In this document: positions 1 to 7,208 of the stretch, one piece after another
Position numbering within the stretch: the stretch's first letter is position 1
Layout: every line of letters starts with the position of its first letter
Source of the DNA: a virus
Reading direction: 5' to 3' (one strand)
Virus record (IMG/VR): IMGVR_UViG_3300042922_000280
Location: 1 to 20,430 of that record
DNA length: 20,430 nt
Notes under the pieces: model-generated
Told to the model about the DNA's origin: nothing
What the model saw: only the letters and a program-made list of their open reading frames with translations
Database searches by the model: none
Program-made: the position numbers and the translations under genes

Positions 1-2
1 TG

Positions 3-110
3 CGCGAGATCTCCGAGATCCAGGGCAACGGACAGGCGAAGGGGGTCACGCTTGCCGACCAACTCGCTGCAGCTCGAGAAGCGCGCGCTCAGAGGGCGGC
101 AGGAGCCTAG
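3..110 (+). CDS. C-terminal end of a probable terminase small subunit (5' partial)
   Basis: The frame beginning at base 3 is open to a TAG at 108-110 and gives 35 residues, beginning REISEIQG and ending in an Ala/Arg-rich tail (LAAAREARAQRAAGA). The start lies outside the window. The small terminase subunit normally recognises phage DNA and sits directly upstream of the large subunit, which is the case here. The charged, alanine-rich tail fits such proteins but is not diagnostic. The large terminase appears to start inside this gene, so the two overlap by about 59 bases. The identification rests mainly on position; another short upstream protein is possible. Confidence 0.5.
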   Translation, partial: REISEIQGNGQAKGVTLADQLAAAREARAQRAAGA

Positions 111-1572
111 GCTCCTCCGAATCCCGTCGACGCGGGTCGCGTCGAAGGGTGACGAGGCCCTCGACCTCGCGTATCTCGCCGGCATCCGGTCGGATCCGTG
201 GCAAGAGAACGAGATCGACGCGATCTTCTCCGTTGACGCGTTCGGCCGGTGGGTGTGCACCGAGTACGGGAAGCTCGTCGCCCGCCAGAACGGCAAGGGC
301 AACATCATCTTGCCGTTCGAGCTCGCGCACCTGTTCCTCTGGCCGAAGCCCGACGGCGAGCCGAAGACGATCGTGCACACCGCGCACGAGGTCAAGACGT
401 CGAACGAGGCGTTTCGGAAGCTCAAGCGGGTCGTCACGGCGTCCCCGATCCTCATGGGCGAGCTGCTCGGCGGCGAGCGAGGCATCAAGGACAACAACAA
501 CGAGCGTGGCATCGAGCTCGCGAACGGCAACCGTCTCCTGTTCCTCGCGCGATCGCGCAACTCGGGCATCGGGTTCTCGGTCGACGTGCTCGTCGTCGAC
601 GAGGCGCAGCAGACGCCGATGGCCGCGATGGATGCGTTGCTGCCGACGATGTCGGCCATGGACAACACGCAGGTGCTGTTCACCGGCACCGTGCCTGACG
701 AGCTGAACGACGCGGAGTACTGGGAGGGCGTCCGCGATCGCGGGCGGTCCGGCTCCGACCCGCGCACTGGCTGGTCCGAGCACACGCCGCCCGGATCCGA
801 CGACCCCGACCTGGCGCCGAAGATCGACGTGTTAAACGAGGAGAACTGGGAGTACTCCAACCCCGGCCTCGGTCACCGCGCTGGCCTCAATCGCGAAACG
901 ATCGAGGACGAGATCTCGCGGCTCGATCCCGCGGCGGTGCGGCGCCTGCGCTTCTCCGTCTGGCCGAACCGGCGCGTTGAGGAAGCGCCGCAGCTGTCCG
1001 AGCTCGACCTCAAGGTCTGGAAGCGCCACGCGCGTCCGGATGCCGGCGTGGTCGGCGACGGCGCTGTGATCTCGCTCGCTCTCGGCCGCGGCGCCGGCTT
1101 CGCGACCATCGGCAAGGCGGTGCGCGTGGACTCCGACAGCATCGCCGTCGAGCACCACAAGACCGAGCGCGGCACCATGTGGATCGCCGCCGAGCTGAAG
1201 GCGCTGAAGGCCGAGCTCGGCAACGCGCTGATCGTGCTCGACCCGAAGAACGCGGCGCCGGTGCTTTCGTCCCTCGAGAAAGCCAAGGTCAAGTTCCTGC
1301 CGATGAGCATGGACGAGATCGCCGCGGCGCACGCGCTGTTCATCGAGTACGTCAACGCCGGCCTGGTGCCGCACCGTGACCAGGCCGAGGTGACCAAGTC
1401 CCTCGAGTTCGCCACCACGCGCCCTCTCGGCCGCGCCGGCGACACCTGGGAGCAGTCCGATCCCACCAAGCCCGTCACGCACGCGCAGGCCGTCACGTGG
1501 GCGCTGTGGGGCGTCCTCAAGTCCGAATCAGCGCCGAAGAAAGAACCGGCCGAAGTGAAGGGGTACGCCTGA
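52..1572 (+). CDS. Terminase large subunit (packaging ATPase and nuclease)
   Basis: 506 residues. It is the motor that cuts concatemeric DNA and pumps it through the portal into the prohead. Motifs seen: a Walker A-like loop near residues 77-84 (ARQNGKGN), a Walker B strand ending in Asp183-Glu184 (DVLVVDEAQ), and a coupling-type TGT at 211-213. The C-terminal half should be the RNase H-like nuclease. Asp397 in IVLDPKN matches its second acidic motif, but the first strand (residues 338-347, AVISLALGRG) lacks the usual Asp. I chose TTG at 52 because GAAGGGGGT (38-46) is well placed before it; no ATG or GTG start lies between it and the conserved region. Length is normal for the family. The stop is one base from the portal start. 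Confidence 0.93.
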   Translation: MPTNSLQLEKRALRGRQEPRLLRIPSTRVASKGDEALDLAYLAGIRSDPWQENEIDAIFSVDAFGRWVCTEYGKLVARQNGKGNIILPFELAHLFLWPKPDGEPKTIVHTAHEVKTSNEAFRKLKRVVTASPILMGELLGGERGIKDNNNERGIELANGNRLLFLARSRNSGIGFSVDVLVVDEAQQTPMAAMDALLPTMSAMDNTQVLFTGTVPDELNDAEYWEGVRDRGRSGSDPRTGWSEHTPPGSDDPDLAPKIDVLNEENWEYSNPGLGHRAGLNRETIEDEISRLDPAAVRRLRFSVWPNRRVEEAPQLSELDLKVWKRHARPDAGVVGDGAVISLALGRGAGFATIGKAVRVDSDSIAVEHHKTERGTMWIAAELKALKAELGNALIVLDPKNAAPVLSSLEKAKVKFLPMSMDEIAAAHALFIEYVNAGLVPHRDQAEVTKSLEFATTRPLGRAGDTWEQSDPTKPVTHAQAVTWALWGVLKSESAPKKEPAEVKGYA

Positions 1573-1573
1573 T

Positions 1574-2872
1574 ATGACGATGACTCCGGCCGAGCTCGGC
1601 GCGACGATCGAGAAGCTGCTTAAGGACGCCAACGTCGAGTGGGCGCGTCTCCGCACCCTGCAGAAGAAGCTCGAGGGCAAGCTCACCCGTACATGGATGC
1701 CAGCGAACGCCGACCAGGAGTACAAGGATCTGTTCCGCAAGTCCTCGTCGCCCTGGCCCGAGTTCGCGCAGGACGTCAACGCGCAGGGCTGCAGCGTCGA
1801 CGGCTACTCTGACGCCGAGCTATTCGAGACCGCGTGGCTCGGATCCGGGATGGAGGGCCGCCAGGCCCTCATCAACCGCGAGGCGGTCGGGCTCGGTTAC
1901 AGCTACATCGCGACTCTGCCGCATGACGACCCCGACCGCGTCGTCATGCGGCCGATGTCCGCACACAAGACCTACGCAGTGTTCGCGAACCCGTGGGACG
2001 AGCACCCCTCTATGGTTCTGCACCTGGTGTCCGGGAGCACGCAGAAGCCCGACACGCAGCGGTGGATGTTCATCGATGAGACCGAGGTCTACGACTTCAG
2101 GGGTGCAGCGTCGACCCCGCGCGACGTGAAGGTGCAGGAGCACGGTCTTGACCACGCTCCTGTGTCTCGCATCGCGGCATCCTTCGACGACGAGCCCAAG
2201 TCGGTCATCGCGCCGGCGTTCCCGATCTACCACCGCATCGTCGACGCCACGTTCACCCTGCAGATGGTCCAGCGCTATGGGGCCTTCCCGCAGAAGTACA
2301 TGGGCGGCGGTCGCCTCGGTGACGTGCGGATCGCCGTCGACTCGATGATCCACGCCGAAGGTGAAGAGGGCGAGAACGTCCGGTTCGGAACCTTCGAGGC
2401 GGCGGACCTCGAGAAGGTCGTGAAGGCGCTGCAGGAGCACCTGATCGAGTTCTTCTCGTTCCTTCACATCCCGCCGATCTACGGCCCCGTCGCGACCATC
2501 GCGAACGTCTCGGCCGAGGCCACCGCCACCCTCGAGGCCGGCTACTTCCGCAACATCGGCGAGATCCGGAAGCCGCTCGCGGAGGGGTACGACCTCGCGT
2601 TCCGAGACGCGGCCGAAATGCTCGGCCGCGAGGTGCCGTCGCCGGGATCGAAGGTCTCTTTCTCTGACATCCAGACGCGCTCGCTCGCTCAGGCCGTCGA
2701 CGCCATCCAGAAGCTGCTCTCCGCTCCCGAGGGAAAGCAGCCGCCACTCGAGATGGTGTTCGCCCTCATCCCCGGATGGTCCGTCACCGACGCCATCCAG
2801 GCGGCGCAGTCTGCTCGAGCCATCGCGCCCGCGCCGGCGCCGGCCCCCACCCCTCCCGCGATCACCGCGTGA
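1574..2872 (+). CDS. Portal protein (SPP1 Gp6-like)
   Basis: 432 residues. Portal proteins form the dodecameric ring at one capsid vertex that docks the terminase and later the tail. The protein has a helical N-terminus, a mixed central region, and a conserved-looking segment at residues 293-324 (FFSFLHIPPIYG followed by an NVSAEA motif), which resembles the clip and stem part of SPP1 Gp6-type portals. It ends in a Pro-Ala tail (residues 419-428, PAPAPAPTPP). The ATG at 1574 follows the terminase stop by one base, with GAAGGGGT at 1557-1564 as ribosome binding site. Order terminase-portal-scaffold-capsid is standard. No MuF-type minor head protein follows it. Confidence 0.9.
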   Translation: MTMTPAELGATIEKLLKDANVEWARLRTLQKKLEGKLTRTWMPANADQEYKDLFRKSSSPWPEFAQDVNAQGCSVDGYSDAELFETAWLGSGMEGRQALINREAVGLGYSYIATLPHDDPDRVVMRPMSAHKTYAVFANPWDEHPSMVLHLVSGSTQKPDTQRWMFIDETEVYDFRGAASTPRDVKVQEHGLDHAPVSRIAASFDDEPKSVIAPAFPIYHRIVDATFTLQMVQRYGAFPQKYMGGGRLGDVRIAVDSMIHAEGEEGENVRFGTFEAADLEKVVKALQEHLIEFFSFLHIPPIYGPVATIANVSAEATATLEAGYFRNIGEIRKPLAEGYDLAFRDAAEMLGREVPSPGSKVSFSDIQTRSLAQAVDAIQKLLSAPEGKQPPLEMVFALIPGWSVTDAIQAAQSARAIAPAPAPAPTPPAITA

Positions 2873-2950
2873 GTCTCACCCGCGCACGCGGGGACGCAGG
2901 TACGACAGCTGCTCACCTGTCGGCATCGACGGATATACGGAGGATCCCCC

Positions 2951-3544
2951 ATGTCGGACAACGCACCATCGAACCCGCCCGCACCGCCCGCACCTTCGGG
3001 GGATACGACGCCGCCGGCGCCGCCCGCACCCGAGTTCAAGGCGCCCGCGGACCAGGCGGAGCTCGATCGCATCGTCGAGGCCCGTCTCGCTCGAGAGCGG
3101 GAGAAGTACAAGGGCCACGACGAGCTGAAGACCAAGGCCGCGAAGTGGGACGAGTACGAGTCGAGCAACAAGACGCCGGATCAGAAGGCGGTCGACGACG
3201 CGAAGGCACAGGCCGAAGCGGAGACGACGCAGCGCTTCCTCCGCCGTCTCGTCACGACCGAGACGAAGTCCATCGCAACGGCGCTCGGTTTCAACGACCC
3301 GAGCGACGCGCTGAGCGTCATCAACGCCGAGCAGCTCCCCGTGAAGGACGAGGAGCCCGACTCGGAGGCGATCAAGAAGCTCGTCGAGAAGCTCGCGACC
3401 GACAAGCCGTACCTGGTCGCTTCGGGGCGCCGCCAGAGCTCCCCGAAGCAGAAGCCGCGTGAGGGACAGCCCCTCAGCGGCGACGAACCGCAGAAGGGCC
3501 GTGCCGCGGCCGCGCTGCGGCAGCTGCGCAAGCCGACGAAGTGA
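2951..3544 (+). CDS. Capsid scaffolding protein
   Basis: 197 residues. Scaffolds guide capsid assembly and are lost before DNA fills the head. Evidence is position, directly between portal and major capsid gene, and composition. The N-terminus is a Pro/Ala-rich disordered segment (residues 8-27), followed by a charged helical region with IVEARLAREREKY, common in actinophage scaffolds, then a long acidic/basic coiled-coil-like stretch and a basic C-terminus (AAAALRQLRKPTK). A basic C-terminal tail usually contacts the capsid protein. ATG 2951 has an ACGGAGG site about 8 bases upstream. No protease motif was seen, so this is a scaffold only, not a protease-scaffold fusion. Confidence 0.85.
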   Translation: MSDNAPSNPPAPPAPSGDTTPPAPPAPEFKAPADQAELDRIVEARLAREREKYKGHDELKTKAAKWDEYESSNKTPDQKAVDDAKAQAEAETTQRFLRRLVTTETKSIATALGFNDPSDALSVINAEQLPVKDEEPDSEAIKKLVEKLATDKPYLVASGRRQSSPKQKPREGQPLSGDEPQKGRAAAALRQLRKPTK

Positions 3545-3591
3545 TCCACGACTACCACTCATCCCATCGACCCTGAAGGGGGTAGCCAGAA

Positions 3592-4530
3592 ATGGCAGAC
3601 ATCGACCGCGACGACGTCGCGACACTCATCCAGGAGGAGTACAGCAATGTGTTCCTCGACACGGTCGGCGTGCAGTCGGCCGTGATCCAGGCATTCGGGA
3701 CCGTGCCGCTCGGCACCAAGGTCACGAACGCGCCCGTGCTCACGACCCTCCCCGAGGCGAAGTGGGTCTCGGAGTCCGCCACCGAAGCGTCCGGCAAGAA
3801 GCCGACGTCGAAGGCGGTCTGGGGCAACAAGAAGTTCATCGTCGAGGAAGTCGCCGTGATCATCCCGATCCACGAAGACACCCTCGAAGACATGACCGAG
3901 GACGGTCTCACCGCGATCACCAAGCTCGGCGGCACCGCGCTCGGCAAGAAGCTCGACGAGGCGGTGCTCTTCGGCGTCGACAAGCCCTCGACGTGGCTCG
4001 ACCTCGACCTGCTCGCGGCCGCGGTCTCGGCGGGCAACGTCATCACCCCGTCGAACACGCCGGGAGCGGACGACCTGGCAGGAGCGATCCTGCAGGCCGC
4101 CGGGCTCGTCGCCGACTCGGGCGCCGACCCGACCAACCTCCTGTCGGCCAACGGCCTGCGCTTCCGGCTCGCCAACCTCCGCAGCGCGGACGGTCAGGCG
4201 ATCTACCAGCGCACCCTCTCGGAGAGCGGAGCGGTCAGCGACAACATCGCAGGCCTCGACGCCAACTTCGTGCGGAACGGCGCGTGGGACAACAGCGAGG
4301 CCCTCTCGATCGTCGCCGACGGCAGCCGCGTGAAGATCGGGCAGCGCTCGGACATCCAGGTGAAGTTCCTCGACCAGGCCACGGTCGACGGGATCAACCT
4401 CGCCGAGCGAGACATGGTCGCGCTCCGGTTCAAGGCCCGCTACGCGTACGCGCTCGGCAACACGATCACCTCCTTCGGCACCCCGTCGAAGCCGGTGGGC
4501 GCCGTCCTCCCGTTCGCCGTCACCCCCTGA
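3592..4530 (+). CDS. Major capsid protein (HK97 fold)
   Basis: 312 residues. It forms the icosahedral shell. The segment around residues 45-100 (LTTLPEAKWVSESATEASGKK, then the WGNKKFIVEEVAVIIPIHEDTLED region) is typical of HK97-fold capsid proteins: the E-loop followed by the spine helix region. Length suits a capsid protein without a long N-terminal delta domain, consistent with a separate scaffold gene. The ATG at 3592 is preceded by GAAGGGGGT at 3575-3583. The next gene starts 14 bases after the stop. No internal frameshift or Ig-like C-terminal extension was seen. Confidence 0.92.
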   Translation: MADIDRDDVATLIQEEYSNVFLDTVGVQSAVIQAFGTVPLGTKVTNAPVLTTLPEAKWVSESATEASGKKPTSKAVWGNKKFIVEEVAVIIPIHEDTLEDMTEDGLTAITKLGGTALGKKLDEAVLFGVDKPSTWLDLDLLAAAVSAGNVITPSNTPGADDLAGAILQAAGLVADSGADPTNLLSANGLRFRLANLRSADGQAIYQRTLSESGAVSDNIAGLDANFVRNGAWDNSEALSIVADGSRVKIGQRSDIQVKFLDQATVDGINLAERDMVALRFKARYAYALGNTITSFGTPSKPVGAVLPFAVTP

Positions 4531-4544
4531 TCGGAGACCACCCG

Positions 4545-4844
4545 ATGAAGCTCAAGCACGAGAACGGACGCGTCATCGACGTGCCCGAGGCCAAGGTCGA
4601 GTACTTCACCTCGAAGGGCTGGACCGCAGGTGCCGACGAGAAGCCGGCATCCGCGCCCGTGGAGATCCCCGACGGCGATCCGTCGGACTCCTGGACGAAC
4701 GCGCAGCTCGACAAGCTCGCCGAGCGCGACGGGATCGATCTCGCCGGCGCGAAGAACAAGGGCGACCGTCTCACGGCGATCGCCACCCACCGCGAGGCCG
4801 CGGCCGCAGCAGCGGCTGCAGCCGGCACCGGCTCGAGCGACTGA
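4545..4844 (+). CDS. Small head-module protein with SAP/HeH-like domain
   Basis: 99 residues. ATG at 4545, 14 bases after the capsid stop. The N-terminus (KLKHENGRVIDVPEAKVEYFTSKGW) looks like a small beta-rich piece. Residues 39-85 hold a helical motif, WTNAQLDKLAERDGIDLAGAK then NKGDRLTAI, resembling the helix-extended-loop-helix (HeH/LEM/SAP) fold. A near-copy lies in the gene at 6871-7119: 27 of 47 aligned residues are identical, without gaps. The C-terminus is a poly-alanine run (residues 85-93) ending GTGSSD. Related small proteins follow capsid genes in many actinophages, usually without known function. A head-decoration or connector role is possible but not shown. The HeH assignment is from pattern only. 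Confidence 0.8.
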   Translation: MKLKHENGRVIDVPEAKVEYFTSKGWTAGADEKPASAPVEIPDGDPSDSWTNAQLDKLAERDGIDLAGAKNKGDRLTAIATHREAAAAAAAAAGTGSSD

Positions 4845-4859
4845 CGGGAAGGGGGAGGA

Positions 4860-5300
4860 ATGGCACTCGACCTCAAGCTGGAGGAGCTCAAGCCGTTCCT
4901 CCCCCCTCTCGACACCGACGAGGAGACCCGCGTCAAGGCATGGATCCCCGTGCTGACGCTGCTCCTTGACCAGCGGTACCGCGATCGCATCATCGAGGCC
5001 AACCGAGTCCTGTTCGTGTCCGCGGCCGCCGACGCCCTCGAGCGGCGCCTCGGCAAGCCCCGCGGCCTCATCGATCAGGAGGGAGCCGGCCCCTTCACCA
5101 CCCGGTACAACCCACGCGCAGCGCTGTCGCGCTGGTTCCTCCCCGAAGAGCTCGAGCAGCTCGACGACGCCACGGGCCTCGGCGGCAACATCCGATCGGT
5201 CCGCACGCCGGCGCCGGACGCGTTCCGCTTCGGGAACACGTCCCGCTCATTCGACGACGTCGACGAGTCCGATGAAGGCGACGAGGTGATTCTCCCGTGA
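4860..5300 (+). CDS. Head-tail connector (adaptor) protein
   Basis: 146 residues. Adaptor proteins form a ring under the portal that seals the DNA and receives the stopper. The protein is largely helical, with the segment RVKAWIPVLTLLLDQRYRDRI and a later ALERRLGKPRG region, a pattern seen in gp6/gp15-type adaptors of actinophages. The C-terminal quarter is acidic and probably flexible. ATG 4860 is preceded by GAAGGGGGAGG. The stop overlaps the GTG start of the next gene by four bases (GTGA at 5297-5300), which implies translational coupling. The assignment depends on gene order as well as fold-like pattern. Confidence 0.78.
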   Translation: MALDLKLEELKPFLPPLDTDEETRVKAWIPVLTLLLDQRYRDRIIEANRVLFVSAAADALERRLGKPRGLIDQEGAGPFTTRYNPRAALSRWFLPEELEQLDDATGLGGNIRSVRTPAPDAFRFGNTSRSFDDVDESDEGDEVILP

Positions 5301-5626
5301 GGGGCGAGGCAGTCATCGTCCAGCGGTCGACCGAAGTCGGTCGCAACTCGCGAAACGAGCCCCGCTATGAGTGGCAGGACGAGACCGTCCGCGACGTGCT
5401 CGTCGTGCCCGGACCGCTCGCCGACGTCGCCGACGCATCCCGGCCCGCCGGCGTCCGCGTCGAATGGGCCCTCTACTGGCCGAAGACCTACACCAAAAGC
5501 CTCGCCGGATGCCGCGTGCGGATCCGCGGCGGGGCCCCGCTCACCATCATCGGCGACCCGCAGGCGTACATCCCGGCACCTACCCGCTGGAACCGCCCCA
5601 GCGAGGCCGGCCGCACCGACGGATAG
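5297..5626 (+). CDS. Head-tail stopper-like protein
   Basis: 109 residues, GTG start overlapping the previous stop. The protein looks beta-rich (VLVVPGPLADV, VRVEWALYWPKTY, CRVRIRGGAPLTIIGDP), as expected for the small beta-barrel stopper that sits below the adaptor ring and blocks DNA leakage. The ending, with PTRWNRPSEAGRTDG, resembles actinophage proteins in this position. No catalytic motif is present. Identification is by position between adaptor and tail terminator, size and strand pattern; direct sequence recognition is only moderate. Confidence 0.7.
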   Translation: MRGEAVIVQRSTEVGRNSRNEPRYEWQDETVRDVLVVPGPLADVADASRPAGVRVEWALYWPKTYTKSLAGCRVRIRGGAPLTIIGDPQAYIPAPTRWNRPSEAGRTDG

Positions 5627-5635
5627 GAGATCGCC

Positions 5636-5887
5636 ATGGCCAACAGCAACGACGTCCAGCTGAACCTGGGAGCCATCAACGCGATCATGACCTCCGTCCC
5701 TGTGCAGGCCGCGGTGGATGCCGTCGGCCGTGAGATGGCTGCTGCTGCGGGGGAGGGCTTCGAGTACGCGAGCCGCCCGCACCGCTGGATGGCGCGCGGC
5801 TACGTGCAGACGATCTCCGCCCGCGCCCGCCGCCGCCAGATGAAGGACGCCGTGCTCGAGCGCGCGCTGGGCGCGGTGCGCCGGTGA
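5636..5887 (+). CDS. HK97 gp10-like head-tail joining protein (small)
   Basis: 83 residues. ATG 5636 follows the stopper stop by nine bases with an AGGAGAT site. The C-terminal half has the pattern RPHRWMARGYVQTISARAR then EREL-like helix (DAVLERALGAVRR), common to short neck proteins of actinophages that lie between stopper and tail terminator. It is shorter than HK97 gp10 and may be only its C-terminal core. The stop overlaps the next start by four bases. Function would be in joining head and tail. No other family was recognised. Confidence 0.65.
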   Translation: MANSNDVQLNLGAINAIMTSVPVQAAVDAVGREMAAAAGEGFEYASRPHRWMARGYVQTISARARRRQMKDAVLERALGAVRR

Positions 5888-6273
5888 GGTTCTCCGACGT
5901 CGAGGGCGACGCGATCGGATTCCTCATCGCCCGCTTCGACCTTCCCGCGTCGCTGCGCGTCCCGTCGCCGCGGCCGCCGGAGTTCTACCGCGTGTACGGC
6001 ACTGGCGGCGACACCGTGAACCGAGTGCTCGACGCGCCGCAACTCACCGTCGACGCGTGGGCGGAGGACGACGAGGTCGCCCGACGGATGGCCGACGACG
6101 CCCGCATGGCGTTCCTCGATCACCGCGGCGAACTGCCTCTCTGGCGCCGCGTGCGGGCGACCACCCCCTACTTCATCCCGGATCCGGAGACGGAGACACC
6201 CGTCTACCGGTTCAGCGTGCGGCCGCGCGTGCGCGCCACCCGCCAGACCCCTTCCGCGCCCGCGGGAGCCTAA
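5884..6273 (+). CDS. Tail terminator protein
   Basis: 129 residues, GTG start at 5884 within a GTGA overlap. Tail terminators cap the growing tail tube and bind the head connector. The sequence fits the family: an N-terminal helix (DAIGFLIARFDL), a strand region (VLDAPQLTVDAWAEDD), a helix (EVARRMADDARMAFLDH) and a C-terminal strand near TETPVYRFSVRPRVRA. Position just before the major tail protein is standard. A 40-base gap follows, with a purine-rich ribosome binding site (GAAAGAGAG) before the tail tube gene. Confidence 0.78.
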   Translation: MRFSDVEGDAIGFLIARFDLPASLRVPSPRPPEFYRVYGTGGDTVNRVLDAPQLTVDAWAEDDEVARRMADDARMAFLDHRGELPLWRRVRATTPYFIPDPETETPVYRFSVRPRVRATRQTPSAPAGA

Positions 6274-6313
6274 CCGCCGGTCATGCCCGGCTCCACACGA
6301 AAGAGAGACACAC

Positions 6314-6874
6314 ATGACCGTGAACGCTGGCCTGGCCCGCATCTTCGGGTCCGACAACGACGCGATCTACCTCGCCCCGTTCGGCACCACGCTGCCGACG
6401 ACGATCGGTGGCCCGCTCGACCCCGCATTCGAGGACGTCGGGTGGCTGCACTCCGACGGCCTCGGCGAGACGCTGACCGGCTCGGTGAACCGCATCCGCG
6501 GTCACCAGGGGCAGGGCGTCGTCCGCACCCGCATGACCGAGCCCGGAACGCAGATCAGCTTCCACGCGCTCGAGTCGAAGGCGCAGACGAACTCGCTCCG
6601 CTACCACGAGAAGAGCGTCGACACCACGACGCCCGGCGTCCGCAAGGCGACCCGCGGCCCCGGTCAGCGCATCCAGGTGCGCGCGGCCGTCATCGACCTG
6701 TTCGACGCGGACGACGATGAGGTGCAGGACCGCCTGCTGATCCCGCGGTTCGAGATCTCCCCGAACGGTGACCGCACCTTCGCGGGCGAGGACATCGCGG
6801 GATACCCGTTCCTCGGCGAGATCATCGGCGAGTACATCCACCTCGCCACCGACCTCGAAGAGGCGGGCGCGTGA
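6314..6874 (+). CDS. Major tail (tube) protein
   Basis: 186 residues. This protein stacks as hexameric rings to make the tail tube. The N-terminus (NAGLARIFGSDNDAIYLAPFGT) and the central pattern (GWLHSDGLGETL, then residues that include FHALESKAQTNSLRYHEKS) are typical of actinophage tail tube proteins, as is the end of the protein (RTFAGEDIAGYPFLGEI). Size is on the small side and no Ig-like C-terminal domain follows. It is followed at once by a small gene whose start overlaps its stop, and then by a strong hairpin at 7135-7171 that may limit read-through into the chaperone genes. Confidence 0.88.
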   Translation: MTVNAGLARIFGSDNDAIYLAPFGTTLPTTIGGPLDPAFEDVGWLHSDGLGETLTGSVNRIRGHQGQGVVRTRMTEPGTQISFHALESKAQTNSLRYHEKSVDTTTPGVRKATRGPGQRIQVRAAVIDLFDADDDEVQDRLLIPRFEISPNGDRTFAGEDIAGYPFLGEIIGEYIHLATDLEEAGA

Positions 6875-7119
6875 TGGCCGGGCAGACGTACACCGAGGAC
6901 CGATTCGGCCACCGCCGGCCGCTCGCCGTCCAGGGCGAGTCCGGACTCGTCGAGGTCCCGGCGGGCATCCCCGACGGCGCCTGGACGAACCGGCAGCTCG
7001 ACGCCTACGCGCAGCGCGCGGGCGTCGACGTCGGTACTGCGAAGAACAAGGCCGACCGCCTCGCCGCGATCGACGCGCACCGCGCGGCCACGCAGCCCGC
7101 GCTGCCGCCGGGCGAGTAA
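6871..7119 (+). CDS. Small tail-module protein with SAP/HeH-like domain
   Basis: 82 residues from GTG 6871; ATG at 6874 (81 residues) is an equally good start because it overlaps the upstream stop by one base. Residues 27-73 repeat the motif of the 4545-4844 product: GAWTNRQLDAYAQRAGVDVG, then AKNKADRLAAI, with 27 of 47 residues identical. The N-terminus (TYTEDRFGHRRPLAVQGESG) is unrelated to its paralogue. A Pro-rich tail ends the protein. A helix-extended-loop-helix fold is likely from the pattern; such folds bind DNA or protein in other settings. The role in the tail is unknown; it could decorate the tube or be a small assembly factor. Confidence 0.75.
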   Translation: MMAGQTYTEDRFGHRRPLAVQGESGLVEVPAGIPDGAWTNRQLDAYAQRAGVDVGTAKNKADRLAAIDAHRAATQPALPPGE

Positions 7120-7134
7120 GCCCGGCACTCAGAC

Positions 7135-7171
7135 CGGTGGGCGGAGTTTCCTCCGACGGCTCCGCCCACCG
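7135..7171 (+). terminator. Strong 12-bp hairpin after the tail tube genes
   Basis: Arms 7135-7146 and 7160-7171 (CGGTGGGCGGAG and its complement) pair perfectly over 12 bases with a 13-base loop. It lies 16 bases after the stop of the small tail protein and 38 bases before the chaperone start. No T-run follows, so it is not a classical intrinsic terminator. In GC-rich actinobacteria, hairpins without a T-tract can still terminate or attenuate, and may also protect the 3' end of the abundant tail tube message. I infer an attenuator or processing signal that lets tail tube exceed chaperone synthesis. Confidence 0.5.
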
Positions 7172-7180
7172 TCCCATCGT

Positions 7181-7200
7181 CAGTCGGAGACCAGTCGGAG
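7181..7200 (+). repeat. Direct repeat of the ribosome-binding region before the chaperone gene
   Basis: CAGTCGGAG occurs at 7181-7189 and again at 7192-7200, two bases apart, immediately before the ATG at 7209. The second copy runs into GGAGGAG, the likely ribosome binding site. It may be a small local duplication without function. Confidence 0.55.
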
Positions 7201-7208
7201 GAGACATC

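Noticed and set aside
2879-2892. Small hairpin CCCGC-loop-GCGGG after the portal gene
   Set aside because: Five pairs only, no T-run, in very GC-rich sequence. It is too weak to call a terminator.
3459-4544. A long plus-strand frame running across the capsid gene into the 99-residue gene
   Set aside because: The part before 4545 is an Arg-rich shadow of the scaffold and capsid genes. Only the segment from ATG 4545 reads like a protein and has a paralogue.
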